A stretch of 64,000 bases of DNA from Meconema thalassinum (Eukaryota; Arthropoda; Insecta; Orthoptera; Tettigoniidae): NCBI GenBank assembly GCA_946902985.2, contig OX336389.2, positions 278,549,527 through 278,613,526 of the forward strand, in the 5' to 3' direction. Below, one piece after another: positions 1 through 10,394 of the stretch (position 1 is its first letter; each line of letters begins with the position of its first letter). The translations under genes and the position numbers were made by a program. Below the pieces are notes generated by a model, which was not told the origin of the DNA, searched no databases, and worked only from the letters and a program-made list of their open reading frames with translations.

Positions 1-521
1 CTGATCGTTTGATGTTTCATAATGTGCTTCCGTAGCAGCATCTGTAACTTCCAGGTGAAAAAGACCAGTACCAAGGCGTTGACAGCTAGTGATGCGCTCT
101 GTTACGGAAGACATTATGTTGGTTATTTGATAGCGAACGTGTTCATACAATGGGGCTTTCAAGACGGATGTGTTACATGTCAGCAAGTTCAGCTCAGCCA
201 GTTGGAACTATGATAACTCTCAGGCAAATGACACTGCTGAGAATATGGGAATAAGAATGGAATATCTTTTGTTCCCATACCTGTACGTGATAAAATAGTG
301 ATTGCTATGATAAGCACGACTGCGAAGAATTCAGGAACACACCTGAGCGTTCACACGATGAAAACTGCAAACATTTCTGGCTGGTAAAACTTAATACAGC
401 CTGCGCAAAACAATGCACGAGAAGATGAGACTGAAATTATATACTATAAGGCCAGTGTTATTGTTATTACTCTTAGCAGATTTGGAATTTGTGGTTATAA
501 GCCCAGTGTGCCTAAGAATAA
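1..521. other. Unassigned intergenic DNA
   Basis: I see no gene, RNA or complete repeat here. The short open frames have no recognisable protein similarity. The stretch ends at the left boundary of a Helitron. Confidence 0.5.
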
Positions 522-904
522 TCTTATTATATAATATGCTAAGGTGTAGGTTTCACAAAACTCAAGCTCCTAAACCAGAGGGATAGGTTGGTTCCTTAGT
601 TTAGGGGCTGCGACAACGCGGTCATGTAGCCCCGTAAAAACCAGAGGGAGTTAGAACGTGTCGTTTGTACCAAAATCTTCCAAATCGTCTCAATAGTACA
701 GGAAGAATATTGCATTTCTTGAAAAGCCAACGGAAATATATTTATTTGTTTGTAAAGTGCTTTTAAATAAATAAACAAGACGATAGCCCCTGGCAGAACT
801 GTGTCGCGTACAGCCCGCATAGCACTAGAGCCGGGCGGGTAGTTTGTAAACATGGGGCGCACACAACCCATTATGCGAGAGTTCTCGCACGGGTCCGCTA
901 CTAG
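522..904 (+). mobile_element. Short non-autonomous Helitron (hairpin family, copy A)
   Basis: The 383-bp unit starts with TC directly after an A and ends with CTAG directly before a T, the signature of a Helitron inserted between A and T. A perfect 16-nt stem-loop (TGCGAGA, GT, TCTCGCA) lies about 11 nt before the 3' end, as expected for a Helitron terminator. The reverse-complement copy at 13122-13444 shares both ends and most of the body. This copy has an extra segment of roughly 60-70 bp near its 5' end. It encodes no protein, so it would need Rep/helicase in trans. The boundaries come from comparing copies by eye. Confidence 0.75.
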
Positions 905-954
905 TCTAATAATAATAATGTGGCTGCTCTACGCTGGCTGGTACTGAGTATACC

Positions 955-1470
955 AAGAGGCACAATGATGTTGCTAAGATCTTACATCAAGTGCTAGCTA
1001 TAAAATGTGGACATCTGGATACGAGCAAGGTATACTACAACTACCAGCCTGCCAACGTGCTTGAAAATGAGCATCATAAAATGTATTGGGATAGACCTAC
1101 ATATTTTAACCGACCAGACAATCTTGGCCAATCGACCTGATATTATCTACCTCAATAAAAGAAACCAAAAGGCCTACTTGATAGACGTTGCTGTCCCACT
1201 TAGCCAAAATATGCTAACCACCCAGGCTAAAAACAAACAAATAAGTACGCACCATTGGCTGAAGAAATATGGAAACTATGGGGAATAAAATACGTGAGAA
1301 TTTTGCCAGTGGTGATCTCTTCCACGGGAGTTGTTCCAAATACGTTGGTAATGGCTTTAGAGGAACTGCAATTGAAACACCTCATTGCCAGAATACAGAA
1401 GGCAGTAGCCTACTGCTGGATACGTGTTATATTGTTAGGCTATTTTTTGTTATCTCAGTCAGGTTAACAG
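955..1470 (+). pseudogene. LINE reverse-transcriptase C-terminal fragment
   Basis: Broken reading frames encode a conserved non-LTR retrotransposon tail. Around 980-1100 there is a 'YYNYQP..VLENEHHKMYWDR' segment, then 'ANRPDI' and 'LIDVAVP' around 1125-1200, then 'LPVVISSTGVVPNTL' and 'IQKAVAY' around 1300-1410. This order is typical of the region after the RT in several insect LINEs. At least two frame changes separate the blocks, so it is not functional. It is 5'-truncated, as is usual for LINEs, and is followed by an (AAT)n tract that is probably its 3' tail. The exact clade is not assigned. Confidence 0.7.
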
Positions 1471-1568
1471 GATACTTGATTGTCAAATCCGTATCTTGTA
1501 GACTGAGTTGTACCATATTTATGAGAAACTAAAAAAAATACCACTATTACTACTAATAATAATACCCC

Positions 1569-1612
<44 letters not shown>
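1569..1612. repeat. (TAA)n microsatellite, probable LINE tail
   Basis: A pure trinucleotide tract follows an A-rich stretch and shorter TAA/CTA units from about 1531. Its position after the LINE fragment suggests it grew from that element's 3' tail. Confidence 0.85.
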
Positions 1613-1734
1613 TAGCCTATATCCACACCCTCTACGTAATTCTCGGATTCAACGGGGTCAAAAATGAGATGCGATGAAAATCTATGTGTTTGGTAGTTTT
1701 ACAGCCAGATGCCCCTGCTGACGACAATTTCGTG

Positions 1735-1925
1735 GCAGGAATTAACGTGAGATGAATTGAATGAAGATGAATGAACCTGGACAAGGTGTTGGTAGGAAGA
1801 GATCGTGGCCTATTGCAAGGTACCTTCTCAGCATTTGCCTGGAGTTGAAAATGGGGAACCACGGAAAACCATTTCAAGGATGGTCGATGGTAGGGTTCGA
1901 ACGCACGTGTATCGGCAGATAGCTA
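1735..1925 (-). repeat. tRNA-derived SINE fragment
   Basis: On the minus strand a B-box-like GGGTTCGAAC-type sequence read from about 1900 is followed by a body with the GATGAATGAA...GGACAAGG pattern. The same pattern occurs at 17440-17620. The head is diverged and no target duplication was found. Confidence 0.5.
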
Positions 1926-2049
1926 CTGCTGTCGGTAACAATAATAATAATAATATGGTCTCAGGTAGCCAACTCTCCAATTTATACCTTCCGTTTATTC
2001 ACGGCCATAAAGAAGCAAAACCGGAGCTCTACCGATTGACCCGTGGCTG

Positions 2050-2220
2050 AGATGAAATTACCTGTGTCTTGTAATATACCTACAAGAGATTTCTTACGAG
2101 TCGACATCATAAAACGCGGTGTGCCTTCAATAATCCGACTTCCTGGACCGGAAATTGAACCCCTGACCTTAGGATCATGAAATTGTCCCACCAAGGCAGC
2201 CTAGCTGTGTGGTAACCACC
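2050..2220 (-). repeat. Diverged tRNA-like SINE remnant
   Basis: The reverse strand reads GGCTGCCTTGGTGGGAC followed by a B-box-like GGGGTTCAATTTCC, spaced as in a tRNA-like head. No tail or target duplication is recognisable. Confidence 0.35.
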
Positions 2221-2344
2221 TGGAATAATGACTGCGGCTGAAAAGGATTTTTTATATAACCAACTCGTTACAAAGTTTAATTAAAACCTTCTGTAGCTTA
2301 TTAATTATTGTAAATACTGCTGTACGTACTAAGTGTTATATATA

Positions 2345-3171
2345 AGGTGCGTTCAAAAAGTAACGATCCGGAGGCTGGAATGCGCAAACCGGTGACGACA
2401 TCAGCTAATCGTGGTGTGTGTAACGAGGTGTCGTTCCAACCTGAGCGTGGAAGGTCACAGCCCGTCGCAAGAGGGCACGCGTGCACGTCTCGTGACGATA
2501 CAAAGCGAGCAGCAACATGCATCAATCGTCCAACCAAGACCGAGACAGTAGGCCATTCGACATGCTTCCTGGTGTGGTTGAAGACTGTGGGGCACCCATT
2601 GGGCTCTCAATTTCCGCAAGTGCAGTCGTTCCTTCATGATGGTGTGCACACTTCCGACGCTCAATCCGACCACGGCGGCTATGGCATTCACTGTCACTCG
2701 GCGGTCCTGGGTAGTGAGTGCATCAACCAGCTGGACGTTGTCATCGGCAATGCAGGGGGTGCGCCAGACCGGGCATCATCGGCTAACGACACCCGTCCTT
2801 CCCTGAAGCGCTTGTGCCACGCCTTGACCCTTGCAAGGGACATGCAGTGTTCGCCGTACACTTGTAACATTCGGAGATGAATGTCCGTTCCCCCTACTCC
2901 TTCCGCTGTCAGAAACCGAACAACACCTCTTTGCTCTTCATTTGACCCCTCCATGTCACTGTTTGCAATGCGACTGGCAGCGTTGGACGATTGATGCATG
3001 CTGCTGCTCGCTTTGTATCGTCACGTGACGTGCACGCGTGCCCTCTAGCGACGGGCTGTGACCTTCCACGCTCTGGTCGGAACCACATCTCGTTACACAC
3101 GCCACGATTAGCCGATGTCGTCACCGGTTTGCACATAACAGCCTCCGGCTTGTTACTTTTTGAACGCACCT
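2345..3171 (-). mobile_element. Internally deleted mariner with ~190-bp inverted ends
   Basis: The 827-bp unit is bounded by AGGTGCGTTC / GAACGCACCT and flanked by TA (2343-2344 and 3172-3173), the mariner target duplication. The first ~191 bp (2345-2535) and last ~190 bp (2982-3171) are inverted repeats of each other with only scattered mismatches. Mariner ends are usually about 30 bp, so this is long. The centre encodes part of a mariner transposase on the minus strand (separate entry), with the catalytic domain lost. It is therefore non-autonomous. Confidence 0.85.
2455..2999 (-). pseudogene. Mariner transposase, DNA-binding half only
   Basis: Two overlapping minus-strand frames (2999-2694 and 2697-2455) encode the paired helix-turn-helix region of a mariner (SETMAR-type) transposase. 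The first carries 'EQRGVVRFLTAEGV' and 'AWHKRFREGRVSL'; the second carries 'AIAAVVGLSVGSVHTIM' and 'LRAQWVPHSL'. A frameshift near 2695 separates them. The protein stops after 'ACRMAYCL' and runs straight into the inverted end, so the D,D(34)D catalytic core is deleted. Such remnants can only bind DNA, not cut it. The family call is firm; present function is unlikely. Confidence 0.85.
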
Positions 3172-3384
3172 TATACATCCACTGAACCTATATTAAGCCT
3201 AGGTGAGTAGGATCTGATGATGTTTACTTGAAGAACGAAACTACAATCGGTCGAAAAAAGTATAGATACTCGTGTTTAGACGTCAATAAAAACGTTACCC
3301 GTAAGCTGGTATTCAGAAACAAATCATAAACAACTAAAAATAATTTATAACATTTAATTACAAGGCTGCAACTTATCACCCATA

Positions 3385-4256
3385 CTTTTCAATCCTTACA
3401 TTGAACAAGCAATGAAGGAAATTGGAGAAAAATTTAAAGTGGGAGTGAAGATTCAAGGAGAAATAATTTCAACTCTGTGATTTGCCGTCATCCTGGCCGA
3501 CACACCAGAGGATTTGAATGAGTTTTTGAATGGTATGGACTCCGTCTTGAGGAAAGAATTCATGATGAAAATTACTAAATGTAAAACACAAATATTGGAA
3601 TGCAGTCGAAATAAATCAGAAACCTCTATGGACATCAAATTGGCAGGTGAAAAACTAAAGGAAGTAGGAGACTTCTGTTACTTATGAAGCAAAATAACCA
3701 GTGATGGACGAAGCAAAGAGGATATAAAAAGTAGGTTAGCTCAGGCAAGGAAAGCATTTCTACAGAAAAGGAATCTGTTGACATCGAATATAGATTTAGG
3801 TATTAGGAAGTCATTTTTGAAGGCCTTTGTCTGGAGCGTGGCGCTCTATGGAAGTGAAACTTGGACTATTGGTGCAGCAGAAAAGAGGAAAATTGAAGCG
3901 TTTGAAATGTGGTGTTACAGGAGAATGATGAGGATCAGATGGGTAGATAGGGTTACAAACGAAGAGGTATTAAGACTAGTGGGAGAGGAGATATGTTTCT
4001 GGCGACTGCTAATGAAGAGAAGAGATAGGTTGGTAGGACACATTCTAAGACACCCAGGAATAGCAAGCTTAATTATGGAAGGAAGGATCAAGGATAAGAA
4101 CTGTAGGGGTAGACCAAGGTTAGAATATGTTAAACAGATTGCCTCGGATGTAGGGAGTGGTAGCTATGTAGAGATGAAACGATTAGCTCAGGACAGGGAG
4201 GATTGGACACCTGCATCAAACCAGTCAAAAGACTGAAGACTCAAACAACAACAGAC
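3385..4256 (+). pseudogene. LINE reverse transcriptase, C-terminal end
   Basis: The longest open part (3778-4236, 152 codons) carries 'ALYGSETWTIG', 'FEMWCYRRMMRIRW' and 'GRPRLEYVKQI'. This is the thumb/C-terminal region common to insect endonuclease-reverse transcriptase LINEs. Upstream, 3385-3777 still translates as RT sequence (for example 'MKEIGEKFKVGVKI', 'LADTPEDLNEF') but has an in-frame TGA near 3478 and another near 3684. The element is 5'-truncated, with the endonuclease and most of the RT missing. It ends around the CAACAACAG sequence at 4245-4256. It is not functional. Confidence 0.8.
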
Positions 4257-4637
4257 TTTCATAAAAACAAGCTACGCCAAACTTTTCCTTATTTTATTCT
4301 GCATTTAGCTATGTAGAGTAAACATTTGTAATGTAACCCGTTAAAATTGTATAGCTGATTAAACAAAACAGTGCCGTTTCTTTTAACAAGTCTAACGGAG
4401 TGCTCACTTACAAAGATCATTACATTAAAAGTATTAATCAGATCCTAATGGAAATTAAATACTTCTTGAATGAACTTCTCTTCAACGTGTATACTGAGTT
4501 TTAATGTGATCTGACTGTTCTGAAAATAGTTGTTGTTAATTTTGTAAACATACTTTTTCTCTGGCCGGGGTTGTCGTAGCAGTATGAAATGTGGCTTGTT
4601 ATGTGGCTCATGGCAATGCAGACTATTTCAGGCACCT
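4257..4637. other. Unassigned AT-rich DNA
   Basis: No gene or repeat recognised between the LINE fragment and the hAT-type element. Confidence 0.4.
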
Positions 4638-4762
4638 GTAATTAGTAGGGCTCGGAATTTTAGGTAAATATTTTTTTTTATGTAAATACATATTCTAAGC
4701 ATTTTTTCTATAAATACATAAATTCCTCCTTTTCGCTTATTAGCACATAAAAAGGCAATATA

Positions 4763-6227
4763 CACACATCAAAAAAATTTTTGCATCACCTCGGTTCCAA
4801 GAGTTCCGGAACCTTTAAATACAAAGGGAATAGAGATCAACACAAACAACATTTCAGCTCGTTTTATTGCTCATGAGACCCACACATTGCATGTTGTACC
4901 ATCATACAGCTAGACTTTCAGCATTTGTGGTCCAGATTGCAGTACACACCACTACCTCTAATACCCAGTAGCACGTCCTCTTGCATTGATGCATGCCTGT
5001 ATTCGTCGTGGCATACTATCCACAAGTTCATCAAGACACTGTTGGTCCAAATTGTCCCACTCCTCAACGACAATTCGGCGTAAATCTCTCAGAGTGGTTG
5101 GTGGGTCAAGACGTCCATAAACAGCCCTTTTCAACATATCCCAGGCATGTTCGATAGGGTTTATGTCTGGCGAACATGCTGGCCACTGTAGTCGAGCGAT
5201 GTCGTTATCTTGAAGGAACGCATTCACAAGATGTGCACGATGAGGTCGAGAATTGTCGTCCATGAAGACAAATGCCTCTCCAATATTCTGCCGATATGGG
5301 TGCACTATGGGTCGGAGGATGTCATTCAGGTATCGTAAAGCCGTTTCGGAGCCTTCCATGACCACCAGTGGCGTACGTCGGCCCCACATAATGCCACCCC
5401 AAAACATCAGGGAACCACCACCTTGCTGCACTCGCTGGACAGTGTGTCTAAGACGTTCAGCCTGACCAGGGTGCCTCCAAACACGTCTCCGACGATTGTC
5501 TGGTTGAAGGCATATGCGACACTCATCGGTGAAGAGAACGTGATGACAATTCCGTGGGGTCCATTCAGCATGTTGTTGGGCCCATCTGTACCGCGCTGCA
5601 TGGTGTCGGGGTTGCAAAGCTGGACCTCGCCATGGACGTCGGGAGTGAAGTTGCGCATCATGCAGCCTATTGCGCACAGTTTGAGTTGAAACACGACGTC
5701 CTGTGGCTGAACGAAACGCATTATTCAACATGGTGGCATTGCTGTCAGGGTTCCTCCGAGCGGCAATCCGTAAGTAGCGGTCATCCACTACAGTAGTAGC
5801 CCTTGGGCGGCCTGAGCGAGGCCTGTCATCGACAGTTCCTGTATCTCTGTACCTCCTCCATGTCCGAACAACATCGCTTTGGTTCACTCTGAGACGCCTG
5901 GAAACTTCCCTTGTTGAGAGCCCTTCTTGACACGAAGTAACAATGCGGACGCGATCGAACTGCGGTATTGACCTTCTAGGCATGGTAGAACTACAGACAA
6001 CATGAGCAGCGTACCTTCGTCCTGGTGGAATGTCTGGAACTGATCGGCTGTCGTACCCCCTCCGTCTAATAGGCCCTGCTCATGCATGGTTGTTTACATC
6101 TTTGAGCAGTTTTAGTGACATCTATGAACAGTCAAAGGGACTGTATCTTTGATACAATATACACAGTCAACGTCTATATGCCGGAGATCTGGGAACCGAG
6201 GTGATGCAAAACTTTTTTTGATGTGTG
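4763..6227 (-). mobile_element. Complete Tc1-like transposon, copy 1
   Basis: The 1465-bp element has ends CACACATCAAAAAAA...TTTTTTTGATGTGTG and a ~36-bp inverted repeat with one mismatch. It is flanked by the TA duplication (4761-4762, 6228-6229). It contains one open transposase gene on the minus strand and has the same length as the copy at 38982-40446. It sits inside the hAT-type element near its left end, so it inserted later. Confidence 0.95.
4958..5983 (-). CDS. Tc1-like transposase (DD34E), copy 1
   Basis: The 341-residue open frame has the usual Tc1 length and is unbroken. The N-terminus (about 1-60) is a helix-turn-helix ('LSTREVSRRLRVNQSDV') followed by the AT-hook-like 'RPRSGRPRATT' linker and a second helix-turn-helix. 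The catalytic core has D in 'LFTDECRI', D in 'FMDDNSRPH' and E in 'NPIEHAWD', with 34 residues between the second D and the E. It should bind the element's ends and cut and paste it into TA sites. It differs from copy 2 at only a few residues (for example S/L near position 17, C/W and H/Q just before the first catalytic D). C and H there look like private changes, so this copy may be less active. Confidence 0.93.
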   Translation of the reverse strand: MPRRSIPQFDRVRIVTSCQEGLSTREVSRRLRVNQSDVVRTWRRYRDTGTVDDRPRSGRPRATTVVDDRYLRIAARRNPDSNATMLNNAFRSATGRRVSTQTVRNRLHDAQLHSRRPWRGPALQPRHHAARYRWAQQHAEWTPRNCHHVLFTDECRICLQPDNRRRRVWRHPGQAERLRHTVQRVQQGGGSLMFWGGIMWGRRTPLVVMEGSETALRYLNDILRPIVHPYRQNIGEAFVFMDDNSRPHRAHLVNAFLQDNDIARLQWPACSPDINPIEHAWDMLKRAVYGRLDPPTTLRDLRRIVVEEWDNLDQQCLDELVDSMPRRIQACINARGRATGY

Positions 6228-6511
6228 TATTTACATTTTTAAAATCAGTATGCTAGATCTTTCAGTTAATTGCACTTTTGTTCTATGTTACTTCAACGGG
6301 GAAGAAACTGCGAGGTATCTTAATCTTCATGCAGAGCGTATGTCAGCTTCCAGCTGTGTTATTCTTAACTTGTCGCCCCGTGCCACTCACTGTGGAAGAC
6401 GGGGATTTCCTTGTCCATAGCCATATTGCAGCACGTGCTAGAACTACCTGGAACCAGTATCACTCACATGCAGTTCATTTCTGGCACTGTGAAGTGTAAG
6501 GCAGTTCTACG

Positions 6512-6720
6512 ATGCCTAAAGTAAAACAGCTACAAGTTATCGTCTGTTGCAGAATTTAAAGATAATTTTACTTCTGATGGGGGCGTTCTGTTCTGCCAAC
6601 CATGTGGGAAAGCAATCAAAGCTGAACGGTGATCTCAAGTTACACAACGCCTCAAGGGCAAGAAACATACTGCCACAGTTTCGCGCCTTCAGAATAAATG
6701 TTTCGCGATAATCATCGGTC
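6512..6720 (+). pseudogene. hAT transposase N-terminal zinc-finger exon remnant
   Basis: Shifting frames translate as a segment beginning 'MPKVKQLQV' followed by 'FKDNFTSDGGVLFCQPCGK' and 'LKGKKHTATV'. This is the C-x2-C...H-x-H pattern of the BED-like finger in hAT transposases and hAT-derived proteins of the CGGBP1 type. Frame changes interrupt it and no catalytic region follows. It lies inside the hAT-type element 4646-6955 and supports that assignment. Confidence 0.6.
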
Positions 6721-6955
6721 ATTTGTGATGGTCAACCTGAAGATGTGGGCCTATCTCGTTGTATATTGTAATGCTTCAGCAGTCAGTGAGACTTGGAATA
6801 AATTGAATTTGTGAGTACTGCATATTGTTTATGTTCACATTAATAAACTAAATTATAATTACATATTTTCACTTTTTTGTCACATATTTCAGGTATTTTA
6901 ATACAGAAAAAATAAATATTTTCCAGATTTTTAGCACCTAAAAATCCGAGCCCTA

Positions 6956-7035
6956 GTAATGAGTTGTGATTCCCCGACCAATCTTATTGGACACACTCGT
7001 GTTGACCGACTGAAAAGCTCCTACTAGTAGGTTAC
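6956..7035 (+). repeat. Short dispersed repeat
   Basis: The segment with TTGGACACACTCGTGTTGAC recurs almost unchanged at 15165-15225 and in weaker form at 47270-47320. I do not recognise the parent element. Confidence 0.5.
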
Positions 7036-7229
7036 TTAGGCAACACTGAAAAATGGAGCCTGATATTTCAATATTTGTAATAACAGAATAAATGATTTGT
7101 TGAGTTTCAACTTAACCAGGAAATATTGTTTCTCTTCTATAGAGTTGAAAGGTGATTGATTGTGTTCCTTGTGTAGCGCCATGCTTCAGTTGGAGAAGAA
7201 CACAACACCATGGCAGGCGATGTTCCTAA

Positions 7230-7440
7230 GTGACTGGCTGCGTGGATCAGCGGTAACGTTCTCGCCTGCTGTACCCAAGGTTGTAGGATTGAATCCTGGC
7301 GCAGTCAGGAGGCATTTGTGGGTGCGCAAATGCGTGGGAGCCGTGTCAGTAGATTTACTGGCACGTTAAAGATCTCCTTTGGGGAAATATTCCGGCATCC
7401 CGGCGCCTCTTAAAGCCGCAGTTGTTAAAAGGGAAGTAAA
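7230..7440 (+). repeat. tRNA-derived SINE (family 1)
   Basis: The head GGCTGCGTGGATCAGCGGTAA contains an A-box-like sequence and AGGATTGAATCCTGG is a B-box-like arm. The body carries 'CAGTAGATTTACTGGCACG' and 'TTAAAGATCTCC'. A reverse copy of the same body and head is at 53960-54180. Confidence 0.7.
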
Positions 7441-7611
7441 ACCAATAACATTATTATCATATCTAAGTGCAAGAGCGATCACAGGCCCACAGGACAAGGT
7501 GTTCCGGACCCTCCGTTTTTATATAGCTGAACTTGTGACATAACTTTGAAATAATGGTTTTAAGTAGCCTGTACAAGTTTTTAATGTCCCCTTACACCTC
7601 AAAAAGTAATA

Positions 7612-7920
7612 ATAAAAAAGCAAAGCCAACTCCGTACATGCCATGGAGGCACTGAGAGTAGTGGAAGGTAGAGGCTTCCACCCTTTGGGACATCGGCACT
7701 ACAGTAGATGGGATGGAGTTGTCAACTCCACGCCCGGCCGTCATTGCTCCTAGTAATTACCCTAGTACTCATTTCCGGTGTAGGCTGAGTGAACCCCAGG
7801 GGTATTTGCGCTTCCGAAAGTGGTAGTTTTGATTCTAAAATCCACTAACTGGGTGGGGATCGAACCGACTCTCTTTCAGTTAGAATCTCAGCAACTCTAC
7901 CAACTGCGCCACGCAGTCCC
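7612..7920 (-). repeat. tRNA-derived SINE (family 2)
   Basis: Read on the minus strand, GACTGCGTGGCGCAGTTGGT (A box) and TCGGTTCGATCCCCACCC (B box) form a convincing tRNA-like head. A ~240-bp body follows, ending in a TTTTTTATTATTA-rich tail near 7610. Confidence 0.7.
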
Positions 7921-7925
7921 TTCAA

Positions 7926-9054
7926 AAAAATAAAAAATAAAGCTCAGTGGAATTTAGCTTGCCCAACTGAATACAATTTTCTTTGTTTTAGTTATTCACC
8001 ACTCTCCTATTATTTTTGTCTCTCATTGGTTGTTCTTCTAATTCAAGATTTTGATCAACGTGCATTAAAAAATCCAATTTTATTTAATCAGAGCGTGTTC
8101 AGGAACCACACGAATAAGCCGTAATTCTTCAGAAATGTATGAAGTAATGAGAAACGTTATGCTCCATATAGAGCTCTTGTACTTTAGCACGTTATAAATT
8201 ACATGGACAACACTGGCAACTTTGCCATTTTCCCGGAAGAAAAACGTAAAACACAGTAGTTTTTTATACGAGTAAAAGTAATAGATGTTGCATTTGTAAT
8301 GTTTTGATAGATACAGTAGATAGCTTTATTTTGCCTGGCAAGATTAGGGCCATTGGGCCTCTCTTCCATCTAACCAGATTTTACAATTAATACATTATTA
8401 CAATATTAGCAGAACTTAACAATGGTACTTAAATCTAACAGGAATACATTTCAGATCCAATCACAATACATATAATGGCAGGTAAGCATGGCGTAGGAAA
8501 GAATATGTTAATTAATTAATTATTGCTAAAGTAAGAAATTACTGTAATAGGGAAATACAAACACTAATAAAACAGAAACTAATGATGATCTGATGATGTT
8601 GATGATGATGAAGATAAGCATCATGGCTGAGTTATTACTATAATATTGATTTTGCAATGCGCAATTAAAAGGATGTAAGAAAACATTTAGGTATCTAAAC
8701 AGAAAATAAATAAATTTTAAGTTAGAAACACGAATATAACTCAGCATAAGGATTCAAATATTTGACGTGTTGAGTTCAGCTTTCATTTCTTTTGTGATAT
8801 GTAGGTTACAGCTGGCATTGCTGCCTGAAGTTGGACTACTCCTCTGACAGAGCGCTCCAAGTTGGATACTACGGTATTCACTGGCTGTATTTACATCAAG
8901 ACAGAGTCATAACATAATATTTCATAATAGTTAAGATATTAAATTAAATATAGTTGTTCACTCCAAGTCCTTTTACCACCCCGGGCCACTCAACAAATCC
9001 GGGCCCAGGGGCTAAAGCCCCACTTGCCCCTCAATCTCGTCGGGCCTGTCTACC
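7926..9054. other. Unassigned AT-rich DNA with short repeat pieces
   Basis: No coding sequence recognised. A GCCATTGGGCCTCTCTTCC segment near 8350 and a GGGCCCAGGGGCTAAAGCCCC segment near 9000 look like ends of dispersed repeats. The latter recurs in diverged form at 18340-18395. Confidence 0.4.
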
Positions 9055-9395
9055 GGCTGTGGTGGTGAGTTAGCCGTGGTCGTTACGGCGTGGCTACTGG
9101 CAGTCGCTCACATCCGGGAGGCGAGGAGGTTCGAATCCCCCCTGCTGGCAACCTTGAAGATGGTCTTCTGTGGTTTCCCATCTTCCTTCCAGGCAAATGC
9201 CGGGGTTGGTCCCTAACTATAGGCCACATCCGCTACCTTCCAACTCCTCGTCCTTACATTCACACTTTCCTCCCCAGATAACACGCCACACGCGACGGTA
9301 CTTGTAGCTACCCATGGGTGTCCGCATAGAAGCAGCTACAAACTGACGAGCCGAACACGTCCTCGGACACTCCCGGCACTAAAAGCCATAGGCTA
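9055..9395 (+). repeat. tRNA-derived SINE (family 3)
   Basis: GTTAGCCGTGGTCGTTACGG and the B-box-like GAGGTTCGAATCCCCC mark the head. The body contains the CCAGGCAAATGCCGGGGTTGGT core shared in part with the SINEs at 14637 and 20218. Confidence 0.65.
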
Positions 9396-9628
9396 AAAAA
9401 ACAGGCAGTGGTACTCGTCGTTTATTCATGATACTCCTCTGGTCCATTGGTCCATAGTCCATTGTCTCCCGCCAATATCCGTTGCGGAAGGCAGGTGAGT
9501 ACCCATTCATAGCAAGCAAGCTGTGAGACATGCTAATTGCCACAATCATGCAATATGCCTTAAGCGTATGAAGCTGTTTCGTACTCGTGGCCCTCTTAGA
9601 CCGGTATAACACAATTTTTTTAATGAAA

Positions 9629-10360
9629 TCTCTATCCCTACTTAGTATAAAACAAAGTCCCCGATTCTTGGATGTTACGGGTAAACTCGAGAACCACGGG
9701 ATGGATTTTGATGCGGTTTTCACCATTCTGTAAAGAATATCTCGAGGATGATTTCTGTAGAAAATAATTTATTTGTGATCAAAGGAAGCCGAGCAGTAAC
9801 AATTTCAGTGGAAGAGTCGAAAAAAAAAACTGGCGTCCGAGCGCTTTCTAAGCTTAAGCTGGGCAAACCGTTAAAAATATCTAAATAATTTACTATGAGA
9901 GTAAGAATTGTTCAGCATGAAAAGTTCTACAAAAAAGTCCGGGAGAGCATATGTCTATCTTCAATACATCGCCCACTATGAGTGTTTTTACGTTTTAATT
10001 TCTTCCAACCATGTCCATTCAACTACTGAGGCGACAGTTTACGAGCTAGCTAAGGGCGAGTCTATCATCCCTGTTACAGCCTAGCTAGCGGGTGAACCTA
10101 TTGCCCAGATACGGCCAGCAGAAACCGTTGAGTCGTGTTGAGGACTTCTGAGAAGGGTGGTTGTGTTTGGAGTTTCTCTGGAAGTGCAACTCGGGTTTTC
10201 TTCATTTCACCTGTGAAACACAGTCAAGTTAAGATTGGACGGAAGGGGGATTTGAGTTTCATTCACCTCGCCATTCCCTGGAAGTGCAACTCTCATTTCG
10301 CCTGTGAAATTTTCACTCCGCAAAATTCACAGTCAATTTAAGATTGGACGGAAGGGGGAT
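9629..10360 (+). mobile_element. Helitron copy (GTATAAAAC family), 3'-truncated
   Basis: It starts TCTCTATCCCTACTTAG after an A, with the family's 5' motif GTATAAAACAAAGTC. It is collinear with the complete copy at 10395-11218 but has an internal duplication near 10190-10350 and lacks the hairpin and CTAG 3' end. It abuts the next copy in the same orientation. Confidence 0.7.
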
Positions 10361-10394
10361 TATATTATATTAAATTATACTGATTGGCGTATAA

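Larger units (their letters stand above)
4646..6955. mobile_element. hAT-type element carrying a nested Tc1
   Basis: Inverted ends of about 20 bp, TAGGGCTCGGAATTTTAGGT and its near-exact complement at 6936-6955, match the hAT terminal pattern YARNG. The 8-bp flanks are gtaattag (4638-4645) and gtaatgag (6956-6963), which agree at 7 of 8 positions, as expected for an aged hAT duplication. Without the inserted Tc1 (4763-6227) the element is about 840 bp. Its right half holds a decayed zinc-finger exon (6512-6720) but no catalytic domain, so it is non-autonomous. Confidence 0.75.

Noticed and set aside
5253..5796. Plus-strand open frames opposite the Tc1 transposase (also 39472-40015)
   Set aside because: Shadow frames; they are kept in both copies only because the minus-strand gene is.
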